From NCBI GenBank assembly GCA_025060015.1, contig JANXDB010000054.1, positions 1-64,000 on the forward strand: 64,000 nt of DNA, read 5' to 3'. Below the pieces are notes generated by a model. The model was given only the letters and a program-made list of their open reading frames with translations, made no database searches and was not told the DNA's origin. Position numbers and translations under genes: made by a program. Below, in pieces: positions 17,944 to 29,291 of the stretch. Source of the stretch: Caldimicrobium sp. (GTDB lineage: Bacteria; Desulfobacterota; Thermodesulfobacteria; Thermodesulfobacteriales; Thermodesulfobacteriaceae). Every line of letters begins with the position of its first letter. The first letter of the stretch is position 1.

Positions 17944-18993
17944 TTAGACCTTGAATTGAGAGGTGATTTTTTCTATCTCTTGAGCTCCTTTCCTTATTTT
18001 TTCGTTGATATCCTTTAGACTCTGAGATAAGCCAACTAGGTTCTCCGCAACTACTTTAATAGCATTAGCCTGTTCTTCGCTGATCATAACCTTGTCTCTC
18101 ACAGAGAAGATATAATCTGAAACTGTGCTCACCACTGAGGTTTGTTCTTCTACAGCCCCAGCAATTGCGGTGAAAGCATCCTCAACCCTTCTAATAAGAC
18201 TTACTATACTCTCTACCCCCTGAGATACTTCGCCACTACTTTCTTGTAAGAGCCTGATTCTCTCGGAGATACCTTTGGTTGCTTCCTGGGTTTGCCTGGC
18301 TAGCTCCTTGACCTCATTTGCTACCACTGCAAAACCCTTGCCAGCCTCTCCAGCCCTTGCCGCCTCAATAGAGGCATTAAGAGCTAAGAGATTTGTCTGC
18401 TCGGCGATGTTGTTGATCAAGTTTACCACTTCATTGATCTCAGATGTGGCCTTGAGCAGGACCTCTACTTTGCTTTGTGTTCCAGAAACAGTTTCAACTG
18501 TCTCCCTCACTATAGTGCTGCTCTCTTGAGCACTTCTTGAGATTTCGGCAATAGCCGAGGATAATTCTTGGAGAGATCGCGATACCTCTTCCATACTGGA
18601 TAAAATCTCCGCAGAGGACATAGCGATAAAGTCTGCTTTCTCTTTAAAATCTTGACTCATCTCTTCTAAAGCTCTGGTGTCACTGGTTAGAGCTTCTGTT
18701 TCTCTGAAGAACACCCGGGCCTTTTCAACAAGGCTCTTAATCATAGTGCCAAGACTCTCGAGAAATTCATTAAAGTATTTAGCAAGGGTTCCCACCTCAT
18801 CTGCTGACTTTACCTGTAGCCTGAAGGTAAGATCTCCTCCACCCTTTGCTAAAGAGGCCATGGCCTCACTTGTAAGTACAAGATTTTGAGAACAACCCTT
18901 GAAACTACGAGAGAGCACAAGGGTAAAAAGCACAAGCAAAAGGGCCACAAATAGCAAAGTTCCACCGAAAGATAGCCTGTATAAATTCACCAT
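17944..18993 (-). pseudogene. Methyl-accepting chemotaxis protein, C-terminal TM-HAMP-signalling part
   Basis: HAMP-like [14 protein letters not shown] and MCP hairpin [42 protein letters not shown]; separate frame from the sensory half. Confidence 0.8.
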
Positions 18994-19920
18994 GCTTGAA
19001 AATCAAATCCCATAACCATAAATCCTAGATCTTCTCCCTTGTAAGACTTTAGCGGAACTCTAATGTAGGTTAAACCATCATGGTCAAAATGCTCATTTTT
19101 ATGAGCTTTCTCAATAATCCTCTTTAACATCTCTTCAGTTATGTTTTCTGACCTATCATATAAAATGGCGTTGCCTTGGGATTTTACCTTACCTTCTTTA
19201 ATATAAAAATCCATAATTGTTTCCAAATCCTTCTTGAGAATTATGGCAAAGCTCTTTATCTGAGGATCTTTTTTCAAATGGGTCCTCACATACCTATTGA
19301 AATGATCACCAGACTCTATAGAACCATAGACCTCTCCATCTATCAAAACTGGTACTACAGCCCTGTATACAAGCCCTTCCCTGCCAGGCTCTAACCCAAG
19401 TTTTATATTCTTGTCTTTTTGTGCCTCCGCCACAATAAATCTAAAACCTGATATGTCATCTAGCTTTATATCATCTCCAGGTTTGCGCCAGGTTCTAACG
19501 AAAGATCGCGGCCCTGGTAAGTGAAACTGTACCCTTGGTCTGTCTCCATAGACCTTTTCTGCATTCCTAAGCCATGGTTCAACCTCATCCCTAAGCATTT
19601 TTCCGTATTTCTCAAAGATTATTCTGTTTTTGTCTGTCACTGTTCGTAAATCACCGACCTCCTTTTGTAAAGAAGAATAAATACCCTTTACTCTGGGATT
19701 ATCTGCTAATAGTAGAACCTCAGAAAGGGCAGATCGGCCCTGTAGCTCAATACTTTCCCTTAAAGCTAAGTCTGCCACGCTCAGTCTTCCTTCCAGGGTT
19801 TTCTTAAACACATAGTGTGGAGCTAAATAAAACACCGAACCAAGGATAATTAGAAGTGTAACTGAGCCAATAATCAAATTTTTTTTGCATTCGCTTCACC
19901 ATAGAATATCGATTGCCCAT
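18987..19920 (-). pseudogene. Methyl-accepting chemotaxis protein, N-terminal TM/periplasmic part, with frame break at an A8 tract
   Basis: ORF 18987-19877 lacks its natural start; SD AGAGGGGGATTGT plus ATG at 19920 reads MGNRYSMVKRMQK then is out of frame after the A8 tract (T8 on + at 19879-19886). Confidence 0.65.
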
Positions 19921-20005
19921 ACAATCCCCCTCTTTAGTCTCTATAATCTTAAGAATTTAACCTTTAAAGGTTAGTAAAACACTCTCTTTCCGTCAAGAGG
20001 AATTT

Positions 20006-20560
20006 TTAAACCATCATTTTCAAAAAAAAAGCACCTACTAGAGGTATCCACAGATTGTCTCTAACTGTTAAAAGTTCTGTTAAAGTCAAGGCAAATGAAA
20101 CAATGGCTGTTTTAAGAGTGCCTAAACTTAGCATACCATAGAGTAAAAAAGAGGTAATTACGAAGAAGGCCAAAGCCCCCTCCAAGGACTTGCCGTTGTG
20201 CAATCTAAAGCGTCCAACAGTTCTCCCAACTATTTCTGCTGTCAAATCGGCAAATCCTAGAATAAGGATTAGCACCCCGAAAGCCTCTCCCTCAACTATC
20301 AAACTAGCTCCCCAAAGACCTAACAAAAAGAAAGTGGCATCACTAAGGGTACCCCTTTCCTCTCTCTTTAAAAGGCCTAACCAGAGGTCTTTTCCAGGGA
20401 GATACTTAGGCAGTTTAAGTCTTATTATCTCCCAAGTCAAAACCAAAAAAAAGGTGAGTAGGAGAACTCTCCCCACAAGAGTTGGTCTATATTGACAGAT
20501 CAGGAAGAAACCGATAGCAGATAAAACATGAATGGCCTTTCTCTTCCAATTTATTCCCAT
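20006..20560 (-). CDS. Dolichol kinase / phosphatidate cytidylyltransferase-like membrane protein
   Basis: [14 protein letters not shown]..., [34 protein letters not shown]. Confidence 0.65.
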   Translation of the reverse strand: MGINWKRKAIHVLSAIGFFLICQYRPTLVGRVLLLTFFLVLTWEIIRLKLPKYLPGKDLWLGLLKREERGTLSDATFFLLGLWGASLIVEGEAFGVLILILGFADLTAEIVGRTVGRFRLHNGKSLEGALAFFVITSFLLYGMLSLGTLKTAIVSFALTLTELLTVRDNLWIPLVGAFFLKMMV

Positions 20561-22098
20561 TCAATGGTGGCTGGAGGTTTTGAGGAGATGTCAAAAACCA
20601 CTCTGTTTACTCCCTTTACCTCATTTATAATACGATTGGAAATCCTAGCAAGAAGATCGTAAGGAAGCCTTACCCAATCGGCTGTCATGGCATCCTGGCT
20701 CTCCACAACTCTTAGAGCCACTACATACTCATATGTTCTTTCGTCTCCCATGACTCCTACTGTTTTGATGGGAAGAAGCACAGCAAAACTCTGCCACACT
20801 CTGTAATACCACTCAGAGGTTAACATCTCCTCTGTGACTATAGCATCGGCCTCTCTCAAAATGGATAGTTTCTCTTCAGTAATCTCTCCCAGTATTCTCA
20901 CGGCAAGACCAGGACCAGGGAAAGGCTGTCTCCAGATGATTTTTTTGGGAAGTCCCATAACCTCAGCAATCTTCCTGACCTCATCTTTGAAAAGCTCTCG
21001 CAAGGGCTCCAAAAGTTTAAGATGCATCTTTTCAGGTAAGCCACCTACATTATGGTGGCTTTTAATCCTGGCAGAGGGGCCCTTGAAAGAGACACTTTCA
21101 ATGACATCTGGATATAGGGTTCCCTGGGCAAGATATTTTACACCTTCGTATTTAAAAGCCCTCTTTTCAAAGACCTCTATAAAGGTCTCTCCAATGATCT
21201 TCCTCTTTTGTTCAGGATCTGTCACACCTTTTAGCCTATCTAGAAAGAGGTCGCTTGCATCGATGTAATCTAATTTCAAACCAAGACCACCCATAAGATC
21301 GAGAACCTCTTCTGCCTCTCCCTTTCTTAAGAGCCCGTTATTAACGAACACCGAAATCAACCTATCTCCAATGGCCCTATGCACAAGAAGAGCTGTCACG
21401 GTAGAATCTATTCCACCGGAAAGGGCGCATATTACCTTTTCATCAGGTCTAACAAGAGATCTTATCTCCTCAACTGTTGACTCTATAAAGGAAGGCATGG
21501 TCCAAGATTCGGTACAACCACAGATTTCAAAGACAAAATTCCTAAGCAACTCTCTACCAATCTCTGTATGAACAACTTCAGGATGAAATTGAACTCCATA
21601 GAGGCCCTTCTTCTCGTTAGCAATGATGGCATAGGGAGAATTAGGGGTTGTAGCTAATGTCCTGAAATCGGGAGGTAACTCCTCTATCCTGTCACTGTGA
21701 CTCATCCATACTTGATAGGTCCTATCCATGGATATACCTTTAAATAGTAAAGAGCTGTGAAGCAGATCTATTTGAGCTTGTCCGTATTCTCTTTTAGGAC
21801 TCCTCTCCACCCTTCCTCCCAAAACCTGAGCCATAAGTTGGGCTCCGTAACAGATACCAAGCACCGGAATACCCATTTCAAAGAGCTCTCTGTCTACAGA
21901 GGGAGCACCTTCGTCATAAACACTTGCAGGACCACCAGAAAGGATAATCCCCTTCGGTCTAAATGCTCTGACCTCATCAAGACTGACAAAACAAGGTTTG
22001 ATTTCACTGTACACAGAGAGTTCCCTTACCCTTCGGGCAATTAGTTGAGTGGTTTGGGAACCAAAATCAAGGATGAGAATCTTTTCTGGATGCTCCAT
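20551..22098 (-). CDS. guaA: GMP synthase (glutamine-hydrolysing)
   Basis: [28 protein letters not shown]-terminal [10 protein letters not shown]. Confidence 0.98.
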   Translation of the reverse strand: MEHPEKILILDFGSQTTQLIARRVRELSVYSEIKPCFVSLDEVRAFRPKGIILSGGPASVYDEGAPSVDRELFEMGIPVLGICYGAQLMAQVLGGRVERSPKREYGQAQIDLLHSSLLFKGISMDRTYQVWMSHSDRIEELPPDFRTLATTPNSPYAIIANEKKGLYGVQFHPEVVHTEIGRELLRNFVFEICGCTESWTMPSFIESTVEEIRSLVRPDEKVICALSGGIDSTVTALLVHRAIGDRLISVFVNNGLLRKGEAEEVLDLMGGLGLKLDYIDASDLFLDRLKGVTDPEQKRKIIGETFIEVFEKRAFKYEGVKYLAQGTLYPDVIESVSFKGPSARIKSHHNVGGLPEKMHLKLLEPLRELFKDEVRKIAEVMGLPKKIIWRQPFPGPGLAVRILGEITEEKLSILREADAIVTEEMLTSEWYYRVWQSFAVLLPIKTVGVMGDERTYEYVVALRVVESQDAMTADWVRLPYDLLARISNRIINEVKGVNRVVFDISSKPPATIEWE

Positions 22099-22571
22099 TA
22101 TTTCTTACTCCTCCTAAAGAGCGCTATTCCTATGAGGAACAAAAGGATTAACACCCCTATGAGCGCCATCTCATAGAGATAAAAATGCATCCTCTCTGTC
22201 TGAAAAACAGTGGGATGAGATATCTCAAAGGATAGAATTAGTAGTCTTCGGACCAGGGCTGTAACAGCAACTAAAATGAAAGGCTCTACGCATTTCAGCA
22301 CACTCTCCTCTGTAAGGGCAACGCTGACTGTGTAAAAAATCTCAAGGAAGATGAGAGAGACAAGGATCTTATCAAGAAACTTTATTGCTCCTTCTGTAAA
22401 ATTAGCAGTCTCGTAAAGATTAAAAAGAATCACAGCCCCATCTATCATCACAACAACAAAACCAATAACCAAGCCAACGGCAACGAGATAATAGAGATAC
22501 TCCTCTAGGTTATTAAGATACTCCCTTGCCATGATTCTAAACCTTCGAGACCTCTCTTCTAAATCCATCAA
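22098..22571 (-). CDS. PsiE-like phosphate-starvation-inducible membrane protein
   Basis: Four-TM protein with PsiE-like arrangement [38 protein letters not shown]. Confidence 0.6.
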   Translation of the reverse strand: MMDLEERSRRFRIMAREYLNNLEEYLYYLVAVGLVIGFVVVMIDGAVILFNLYETANFTEGAIKFLDKILVSLIFLEIFYTVSVALTEESVLKCVEPFILVAVTALVRRLLILSFEISHPTVFQTERMHFYLYEMALIGVLILLFLIGIALFRRSKK

Positions 22572-23128
22572 TCCCTCTCTGAGTTAACCTTATTCATGGC
22601 CTTTTGTAAACCAACATAGAGTATTTCCTCTAAACCTTGGATAGCCCTTTCAACAACTCTCTCCACCACAGACATTTCAGTCTCTGAAAAAGGGGACAGG
22701 ACATACTCCTTGACATCCTGATCCTTTGGTTTTCCCACCCCAAGTTTCATCCTAGGAAAATCACCATTACCAAGGGCTTCCATAATGGATAAAACACCTC
22801 GATGTCCCCCAGCACCACCCTTTGGGATTAGCCTTATCCTTCCCAAGGGCAAATCAAGATCATCGTGTACTACAAGAAGGCTTTGTGGAGTGATATGGTA
22901 TTTTTTCAATACCTTGCTGACGGCTCTTCCAGAGAGATTCATAAATGTCAGGGGTTTCACCAAGATGGCTCTGTTCTTCAAAGTGGCAATCTCAGCCTCT
23001 AACTGTGGTTCAAACTCAAACTTAAGCCCCTTTTTTTTGGCAAGGACCTCAAGCACTAGAAACCCAAAGTTATGTCTTGTCTTTTCATACTCTTTACCTG
23101 GATTACCAAGCCCGCAAATAACCCACAC
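22568..23128 (-). CDS. pth: Peptidyl-tRNA hydrolase
   Basis: CGLGNPGKEYEKTRHNFGF, VHDDLDLPLGRIRL, GGAGGHRGV. Confidence 0.97.
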   Translation of the reverse strand: MWVICGLGNPGKEYEKTRHNFGFLVLEVLAKKKGLKFEFEPQLEAEIATLKNRAILVKPLTFMNLSGRAVSKVLKKYHITPQSLLVVHDDLDLPLGRIRLIPKGGAGGHRGVLSIMEALGNGDFPRMKLGVGKPKDQDVKEYVLSPFSETEMSVVERVVERAIQGLEEILYVGLQKAMNKVNSERD

Positions 23129-23145
23129 AAGAGAAAAAATCTCCC

Positions 23146-23742
23146 CTAACTCGTTGTTGTTTCAGCAGCAGGGGCCTCCTCTTCTTCAGCCACCACTGTG
23201 GCTATAGTCTCTTCTGGATGGTCTTTAATCTTAATATTTGAGGCAACCTTGACATCCCTCACATGAAGACTGTCTCCAATGTCAAGGGAACTTATGTCTA
23301 CAACTATTTTGTCAGGGATATCCTTGGGAAGACATTCCACGGTAAGTTCATGAATCATGATTTCAAGAATGCCACCCTTGGTCACTCCTACGGGTTTACC
23401 CACGAACTCAATAGGTACCTCTAGCTCCAAGGTCTCTCCCTCTTCTATAGCCTGAAAGTCCAGATGAATAAATCTATCGCTTACAGGATGCCTCTGAAAC
23501 TCCTTAAGCACCGCCTGCCTTCTTTGTCCTTCTCCATCAGCGAATTCTAAAGTGTAAATAACTGCTTCACCTTTGAAGCGATTATAAATCTTCTCAAACT
23601 CTGAATAGGAAACTGCAAAGGATTGTGGCTCCAAGGCCTTTCCATATAAAACAGCAGGAATATACCCCATCTTTCTTAACTTTTTAGCTGTCTCCTTACC
23701 TGTTTTTTCTCTTTTTTCCGCCTTCAGGGTTACTTGTCTCAT
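23146..23742 (-). CDS. rplY: 50S ribosomal protein L25/CTC
   Basis: GYIPAVLYGKALEPQSFAV, HLDFQAIEEGETLELEVPIEFVGKPVGV. Confidence 0.95.
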   Translation of the reverse strand: MRQVTLKAEKREKTGKETAKKLRKMGYIPAVLYGKALEPQSFAVSYSEFEKIYNRFKGEAVIYTLEFADGEGQRRQAVLKEFQRHPVSDRFIHLDFQAIEEGETLELEVPIEFVGKPVGVTKGGILEIMIHELTVECLPKDIPDKIVVDISSLDIGDSLHVRDVKVASNIKIKDHPEETIATVVAEEEEAPAAETTTS

Positions 23743-23767
23743 AAATGGCCTCCTCTTAGGGAATATT

Positions 23768-24700
23768 TTATATGAATAGAGAACTTATGGAGTCATCGGT
23801 GTGGATCCTTCTTATGGCTTCACCAAGAAGGTTGGCTACACTTAGGACTTTGATCTTCTCCAGTGCCTTTGCCTCTTCTCCTAGGGGAATAGTATCACTA
23901 ACTATTAGAGATTTCAGAGTTGAAGCCGAGATTCTATCTATGGCTTTGCCTGATAAAACAGGATGGGTAGCAATGGCATGTACCTCTTTGGCACCTCTAT
24001 CAAGAAGAGCCTCTGCTGCCTTACAAATAGTTCCTGCGGTATCAACCATATCATCTATGATCAGAGCAACCCTGTCCCTTACATCACCAATTATGTTCAT
24101 TACCTCACTCTCATTTGGTCTAGGTCTTCTCTTATCAACAATAGCCATGCCGGCATTTAGTCTCTTAGCGTACTCCCGTGCCCTTTCTACGCCCCCTGCA
24201 TCAGGAGAGACGATAACGATATCATCCTTAGGAAAATTCTCCTTTATGTACTGTAAAAAAACAGGCATGGCATAGAGATGATCAACAGGTATGTCAAAAA
24301 ATCCTTGAATTTGCCCAGCATGGAGATCCATAGTTAAAACCCTTCTGGCACCGGCAACTACAATTAGATTAGCCACAAGCTTTGCCGAAATGGGAGTTCG
24401 TGGAGCAGTTTTGCGATCCTGCCTAGCGTAACCATAGTATGGGATCACGGCGGTAATTCTCCTTGCTGAGGCTCGTCTGGCTGCATCAATCATTATCAAC
24501 AATTCCATAATATTCTCATTGACAGGGGGGCAGGTTGGTTGAACGATGAAAACATCTGCTCCTCTCACATTTTCTTCAATCTCCACAAAGAGTTCTCCAT
24601 CACTAAATCTACGCAGAGTGCTATGCCCAAGAGGGGTAGCCAGATACTTACAAATCTTAACTGCAAGATCAGGATTAGCAGATCCTGAGAATATCTTCAT
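23768..24700 (-). CDS. prs: Ribose-phosphate pyrophosphokinase
   Basis: [43 protein letters not shown]. Confidence 0.98.
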   Translation of the reverse strand: MKIFSGSANPDLAVKICKYLATPLGHSTLRRFSDGELFVEIEENVRGADVFIVQPTCPPVNENIMELLIMIDAARRASARRITAVIPYYGYARQDRKTAPRTPISAKLVANLIVVAGARRVLTMDLHAGQIQGFFDIPVDHLYAMPVFLQYIKENFPKDDIVIVSPDAGGVERAREYAKRLNAGMAIVDKRRPRPNESEVMNIIGDVRDRVALIIDDMVDTAGTICKAAEALLDRGAKEVHAIATHPVLSGKAIDRISASTLKSLIVSDTIPLGEEAKALEKIKVLSVANLLGEAIRRIHTDDSISSLFI

Positions 24701-25554
24701 ATGGTTAACAAACATTTATTTCCTCCCTCACATTCTAAGTTTTTAACAAGGTATATTTTACCATTTCTTAGTGAATTTTTTAGTCTTGTGTAACCTTCAA
24801 AGGGGGGACTTTCAAAGACCCCGTAAATAGTTGAACCAGTTCCTGAGATGTTAACTGCCCTTGCTCCCTCCTTCAAAAGTAACTTCTCTATTTCCTCATA
24901 GATAGGATAAAATTTTCTGTAAAGCAGGCCCTTAAAGTCATTAATCAATCCCTGACAAGCCCTCCAGGGTGGTAAAGAGGCTTCATAATAAACAGGATTT
25001 TTCGGTTTTGTCAAGTTTAAACTCTTATAAGCCCAGGCTGTATCAACTTTAAACCCTGGATAGACAAGAATATAGTAAGCTCCGTAGTTGGGAAAAGGTG
25101 AGAGAATTTCACCAACTCCACCTGCCAAGGCACAGGGCAAATCACTGAGAAAAAAGGGCACATCTGCTCCTAATTTAAGGGCAAGCGATTCAAGCCTGTT
25201 ATCCTCAATGCCGTATAACTTTGATAGGGCTTTAAGTAAATTTCCAGCATTACTACTTCCTCCTCCTAAGCCTGCACCCAGGGGGATACGCTTTTTAACC
25301 CACAATTTTATCTCTTCTTTTACGCAAAACTCCTCCTTAAAGGCCTTCCAGGCTTTATAGATGAGATTTTCCTCCAAGGGAATGGACTCCTCACACTCGA
25401 ACTCGAGAGAAAATAGCCTTTGTCCTCCCTTGATTTCTATCTCATCAAAAAGGGTTATCTTTTGAAAGAGGGTGTATATCTCGTGATAGTTATCCGGTCT
25501 TTTTCTTAAAACTTGAAGGAAAAGATTTATCTTCCCAGGAGATCTTATCCACAA
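24697..25554 (-). CDS. ispE: 4-(cytidine 5'-diphospho)-2-C-methyl-D-erythritol kinase
   Basis: [39 protein letters not shown]. Confidence 0.96.
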   Translation of the reverse strand: MWIRSPGKINLFLQVLRKRPDNYHEIYTLFQKITLFDEIEIKGGQRLFSLEFECEESIPLEENLIYKAWKAFKEEFCVKEEIKLWVKKRIPLGAGLGGGSSNAGNLLKALSKLYGIEDNRLESLALKLGADVPFFLSDLPCALAGGVGEILSPFPNYGAYYILVYPGFKVDTAWAYKSLNLTKPKNPVYYEASLPPWRACQGLINDFKGLLYRKFYPIYEEIEKLLLKEGARAVNISGTGSTIYGVFESPPFEGYTRLKNSLRNGKIYLVKNLECEGGNKCLLTI

Positions 25555-25811
25555 AGTTTCACAAATTTGAGTTTCAATTCACAGATAATGGTGCTTAAGA
25601 GCTTCTCCTCATCTGAGGTGAGATTGCCCTTTGTTTTTGTCTTTAACATTTCAAGGGTCTCAATGGCCTGCCTTGCAAGCATTAGATTGGGCTCTTTTTT
25701 CTGCGTTATAGGATCTGGCAACTCGCCAAGATGCACAAGAGCAGCGGTGTTTAAAGATAAAACAAAAGTGGTAAAGTTTATCAAACAACAGGGATCAAAA
25801 TCCCAATCCAT
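25545..25811 (-). CDS. DUF1844-family protein
   Basis: LARQAIETLEMLKTKTKGNLTSDEEKLLSTIICELKLKFV. Confidence 0.7.
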   Translation of the reverse strand: MDWDFDPCCLINFTTFVLSLNTAALVHLGELPDPITQKKEPNLMLARQAIETLEMLKTKTKGNLTSDEEKLLSTIICELKLKFVKLCG

Positions 25812-25815
25812 AGGC

Positions 25816-26181
25816 TCACCCCTTGTTTTTTAAGATTTTTACCTCAGGCTTTATTAAAAAACCTCCCTTAGGGGGTTTTCTTTTCTCAAAACTTTCAGAT
25901 AATCTCTTAATCTTTTCAGAGGGATTGTATGACAAGGCTTTATTTAAAAATCTCTGGGCTTCTTTAATCTTCCCATCTTTAAGATAATCCGCTGTCCTTT
26001 TAATTATTGCCCTCTCTCGATCTTTTATGTAAGAGGTTTTGTCCTGAAAGGCAAAAAGAGAAGGCAACTTTATGACTTCTAGACCTTGACATCTTGGACA
26101 AGGAGGGTAGTCATCCATAGGACCTAAAAGAGCTTCAAAGGTCTCTCCACATTTTTCACATTGAAAATCATAAAGTGGCAT
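25816..26181 (-). CDS. FmdB-type zinc ribbon protein
   Basis: MPLYDFQCEKCGETFEALL...CPRCQG. Confidence 0.85.
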   Translation of the reverse strand: MPLYDFQCEKCGETFEALLGPMDDYPPCPRCQGLEVIKLPSLFAFQDKTSYIKDRERAIIKRTADYLKDGKIKEAQRFLNKALSYNPSEKIKRLSESFEKRKPPKGGFLIKPEVKILKNKG

Positions 26182-26429
26182 ATCTTAAATCTAATGCACT
26201 TTTTCAGGTTATCAACTTTTGAGACCTTTAACAGCTAAAATCCTCTACAAATATCGATTTCTTCCTCTCAAGAGAAAGGTTGTTATAGAATGATATTAAA
26301 CCAGCCTTGAAGCACAATTTTTCCCGTAGTTTTGGATTTCAACTGGTAAAATTTTCAATCTTTTGACCATTTAAAAATGTGGTTTTGTGCTTATTATACA
26401 TATTGAAACTAATCAGCAGGGGGTAAGTC

Positions 26430-26573
26430 ATGAAAAGAACATGGGAAAAAACCAGTTTGATAGGCTGGTGTCCTCTTTATACCCTTTTAGGGATATCAAC
26501 ACATAAAAAGAGCTCCAAGTTTAGGGAAACCTTTGCCTCTATCTTGACAATCCCCTTAAGGATATTTAAATAA
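26430..26573 (+). CDS. Possible 47-aa small ORF
   Basis: ATG after AGCAGGGGG; MKRTWEKTSLIGWCPLYTLLGISTHKKSSKFRETFASILTIPLRIFK*; no family recognised. Confidence 0.25.
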   Translation: MKRTWEKTSLIGWCPLYTLLGISTHKKSSKFRETFASILTIPLRIFK

Positions 26574-26599
26574 GAGAAATACATGGAGCTATAAGGGAA

Positions 26600-26682
26600 G
26601 CGGGAGTGGCGGAATGGTAGACGCTCCGGACTTAGGATCCGGTGGGGATATCCCCGTGGGGGTTCAAGTCCCCCCTCCCGCA
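26600..26682 (+). tRNA. tRNA-Leu (anticodon TAG)
   Basis: Acceptor GCGGGAG/CTCCCGC, anticodon loop in CGGACTTAGGATCCG, long variable arm, GGTTCAAGTCC T-loop; CCA not encoded. Confidence 0.95.
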
Positions 26683-26704
26683 TTAAAATCTTAAAAGTCC
26701 GTTC

Positions 26705-27697
26705 ATGCCTGTCTTACTTACGGCATATCTCCTGCTCTCAGCTGTCATCTTTTATTGCGGAGCGAGAATATCCAAATATGGTGACATCTTAGCAGAAAAG
26801 ACAAGCCTAGGTGGGACATGGATTGGCTTGGTGGTAGTAGCCTCTGTCACCTCACTTCCAGAGCTATTCACTGGAATTAGTGCTGTTACCATAGTTGATG
26901 CCCCAGACATAGCCATAGGTAATGTCCTTGGAGCCTGCGCCTACAACCTACTTTTAGTGGCCCTCCTGGATGCCGTCCATGGCAAAATGCCACTCTCTTC
27001 AAAGATTCACATAGGTCACATTATCTCAGCCACTTCTGGAATTCTTCTCTTAAGCATAGTATCCCTGAGCCTTATCCTAAGGGACATAATTACACCCTTG
27101 GGCTGGATTGGCCCTTATTCACTATTAATCCCCTTGATTTACATTCTAACCATTCGAATGCTTTACTATTACGAAAAAAGAAGGCTCTCTCATTATGTTA
27201 AGGAAAGAGCCATTGAACTGCGACACGAAGCTGTCTCCACTAAAAAAGCCTTACTTTACTACTCTCTTAATGCCTTTGCCGTGATTGTAGCTGCTCTCTT
27301 TCTTCCTAAGATAGGTATTGCCTTAGCAGAGGCTACCGGCTTAAATCAGACCTTTATTAGTGGAATCTTTATCGCCTTTAGCACCACTCTTCCAGAAATA
27401 GTTGTTTCCTACACTGCAATCAAAATGGGTGCCATTGATCTAGGCATTGGTAATATCCTTGGAAGTGTGCTATTCAATTTATTTATCTTAGCCATAGATG
27501 ATTTTCTTTACTTTAAAGGAGCTCTTTTAAATAGTTCTGATCCACGACATCTCATATCGGCTCTCACAGTAATTTTTATGTTAGGCACATTAATTGTGGG
27601 TATCATCTACCGCACAGAGAAAAAGACTTTCCTTTTGGCCTGGGACTCCATCATCATAACCCTTACCTTCATAATTTATCTTATGCTTTTATACTGA
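26705..27697 (+). CDS. Calcium/sodium antiporter-like (CaCA family)
   Basis: ASVTSLPELFTGISA...DIAIGNVLGACAYNLLLV and AFSTTLPEIVVSYTAIKMGAIDLGIGNILGSVLFN, the two CaCA alpha-repeats. Confidence 0.9.
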   Translation: MPVLLTAYLLLSAVIFYCGARISKYGDILAEKTSLGGTWIGLVVVASVTSLPELFTGISAVTIVDAPDIAIGNVLGACAYNLLLVALLDAVHGKMPLSSKIHIGHIISATSGILLLSIVSLSLILRDIITPLGWIGPYSLLIPLIYILTIRMLYYYEKRRLSHYVKERAIELRHEAVSTKKALLYYSLNAFAVIVAALFLPKIGIALAEATGLNQTFISGIFIAFSTTLPEIVVSYTAIKMGAIDLGIGNILGSVLFNLFILAIDDFLYFKGALLNSSDPRHLISALTVIFMLGTLIVGIIYRTEKKTFLLAWDSIIITLTFIIYLMLLY

Positions 27698-27877
27698 TTT
27701 TTGGAACATAAAGTCCCCCTGATCTTTGAAACACTAATCAATAGAATAAACCCTCTTCTCCTTAGAAGAGAGTAATCCCCACCTTGGTTGATTTATCTGT
27801 CTATTTGACTTAGGAGACTCAGGGGCTTGAAAATCTGTTGAAAAATTTTAAGAGTGGATTATTATTACCAAAGATCT

Positions 27878-27950
27878 GCCCCCATCGTCTAGTGGCCTAG
27901 GATACTGGCCTCTCACGCCAGAGACACGGGTTCGAATCCCGTTGGGGGCG
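27878..27950 (+). tRNA. tRNA-Glu (anticodon CTC)
   Basis: GCCCCCA acceptor paired with TGGGGGC, anticodon CTC in GGCCTCTCACGCC, GGTTCGAATCC T-loop, followed by T6. Confidence 0.96.
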
Positions 27951-27959
27951 TTTTTTCTT

Positions 27960-29291
27960 GTGAATAGAGTTGATTTTCTATTAATAAATCCCTGGATCTA
28001 CGATTTTTCAGCCCATGACTTCTGGCTCAGACCTTATGGTCTTCTAAAGTTTGCAGGGAAGCTTCGCAAAGAGGGTTATACCCTCTTTTTCCTTGATCTT
28101 TTAGATCCCTTTCATCCCAGACTTCCGAAAGTCCCAAAGAGAAAGGCCTTTGGAACGGGACATTTCTACAAAGAGGTAATCCCTAAGCCCACCTACTTCT
28201 TAGATGTTCCTCGAAAGCTCTATCGATATGGGCTACCCTTTGAAGTGTTTAAGGAAGAAGTTATCAAGCTTCAATTCAGTGCTGTAATGCTTACCTGCAC
28301 ACTTACCTACTGGTATCCAGGGCTCTTTTATCTTCTGCGATTTTTCAGCGAATTTTATCCAGAAATACCGATCTTTATCGGAGGGATATATGCTAGGTTA
28401 TGCAAAGATCATTTGCAGTCTTTTATTGAAAAACACATCTCAAGCCCTGTGAAGATCGTACTCGAGGACTTAGACACCTTCGTAGATGGTTTAAAAAAGA
28501 AATTCATTCCCACAGGAAATCCCCTGGCTCATGATTATCCAGCCTTTGATCTTCAAAGGAGACTTCCGTATGTGATCCTTCAGACCTCTTTTGGCTGTCC
28601 TTTCTCCTGTCCCTACTGTGCCTCAAGGAGGCTAAATCCCCTTTTTAAACAAAGGGATCCATGGGAGGTAGTTGATGAGATACTCTTTTGGCATACCCGT
28701 TTTGGGGTTATAGACTTTGCCTTTTATGATGATGCCCTCCTGGTGAACTTTGAAAACCACCTTGGAATAATAATAGAGTCCCTACTCCAAAGAAACCTTA
28801 AGCTTCGCTTTCACACCCCAAATGCCCTGCATGCTCGCTTTATAACAGGGGATGTTGCGCATCTATTGAAAAGGGCTGGCTTTACTACCATACGCCTTGG
28901 TTTTGAGAGATTGGAGGAGCGCATAGACAATAAGGTCACCACCGAAGAATTTATAGAGGCAGTTCAAAACTTAAAGGAGGCAGGATATACCAGTAGAGAG
29001 CTTGGAGCCTATGTGCTCTTTGGTCTTCCCGATGAGGATTTTGAAGGGGTAAAGAAAAGCCTCTTCTTCCTTGAAGGCTTAAGAGTAGCACCCTTTCTAG
29101 CAGAGTTCTCTCCTGTCCCAGGGACCTCTCTATTTGAGATATCAAAAAGCACTTCACGATACCCCATAGAGGAGGATCCCCTTTTTCACAACAAAAGCGT
29201 TTTTCCGGCACTAAAGAAACCTCCCTGGGAGAGGATACAGGAGATAAAGGACCTTGCCCGAGGAATACGCACAAGGCTAAATAATCTATGA
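27960..29291 (+). CDS. Radical SAM protein
   Basis: TSFGCPFSCPYCASRRLNP (CxxxCxxC), radical SAM barrel; GTG start placed after tRNA-Glu. Confidence 0.88.
   Translation: MNRVDFLLINPWIYDFSAHDFWLRPYGLLKFAGKLRKEGYTLFFLDLLDPFHPRLPKVPKRKAFGTGHFYKEVIPKPTYFLDVPRKLYRYGLPFEVFKEEVIKLQFSAVMLTCTLTYWYPGLFYLLRFFSEFYPEIPIFIGGIYARLCKDHLQSFIEKHISSPVKIVLEDLDTFVDGLKKKFIPTGNPLAHDYPAFDLQRRLPYVILQTSFGCPFSCPYCASRRLNPLFKQRDPWEVVDEILFWHTRFGVIDFAFYDDALLVNFENHLGIIIESLLQRNLKLRFHTPNALHARFITGDVAHLLKRAGFTTIRLGFERLEERIDNKVTTEEFIEAVQNLKEAGYTSRELGAYVLFGLPDEDFEGVKKSLFFLEGLRVAPFLAEFSPVPGTSLFEISKSTSRYPIEEDPLFHNKSVFPALKKPPWERIQEIKDLARGIRTRLNNL

Noticed and set aside
27753-27770. Hairpin CTCTTCT-CCTT-AGAAGAG downstream of the antiporter gene
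   Set aside because: No following T-tract, so not supported as an intrinsic terminator.
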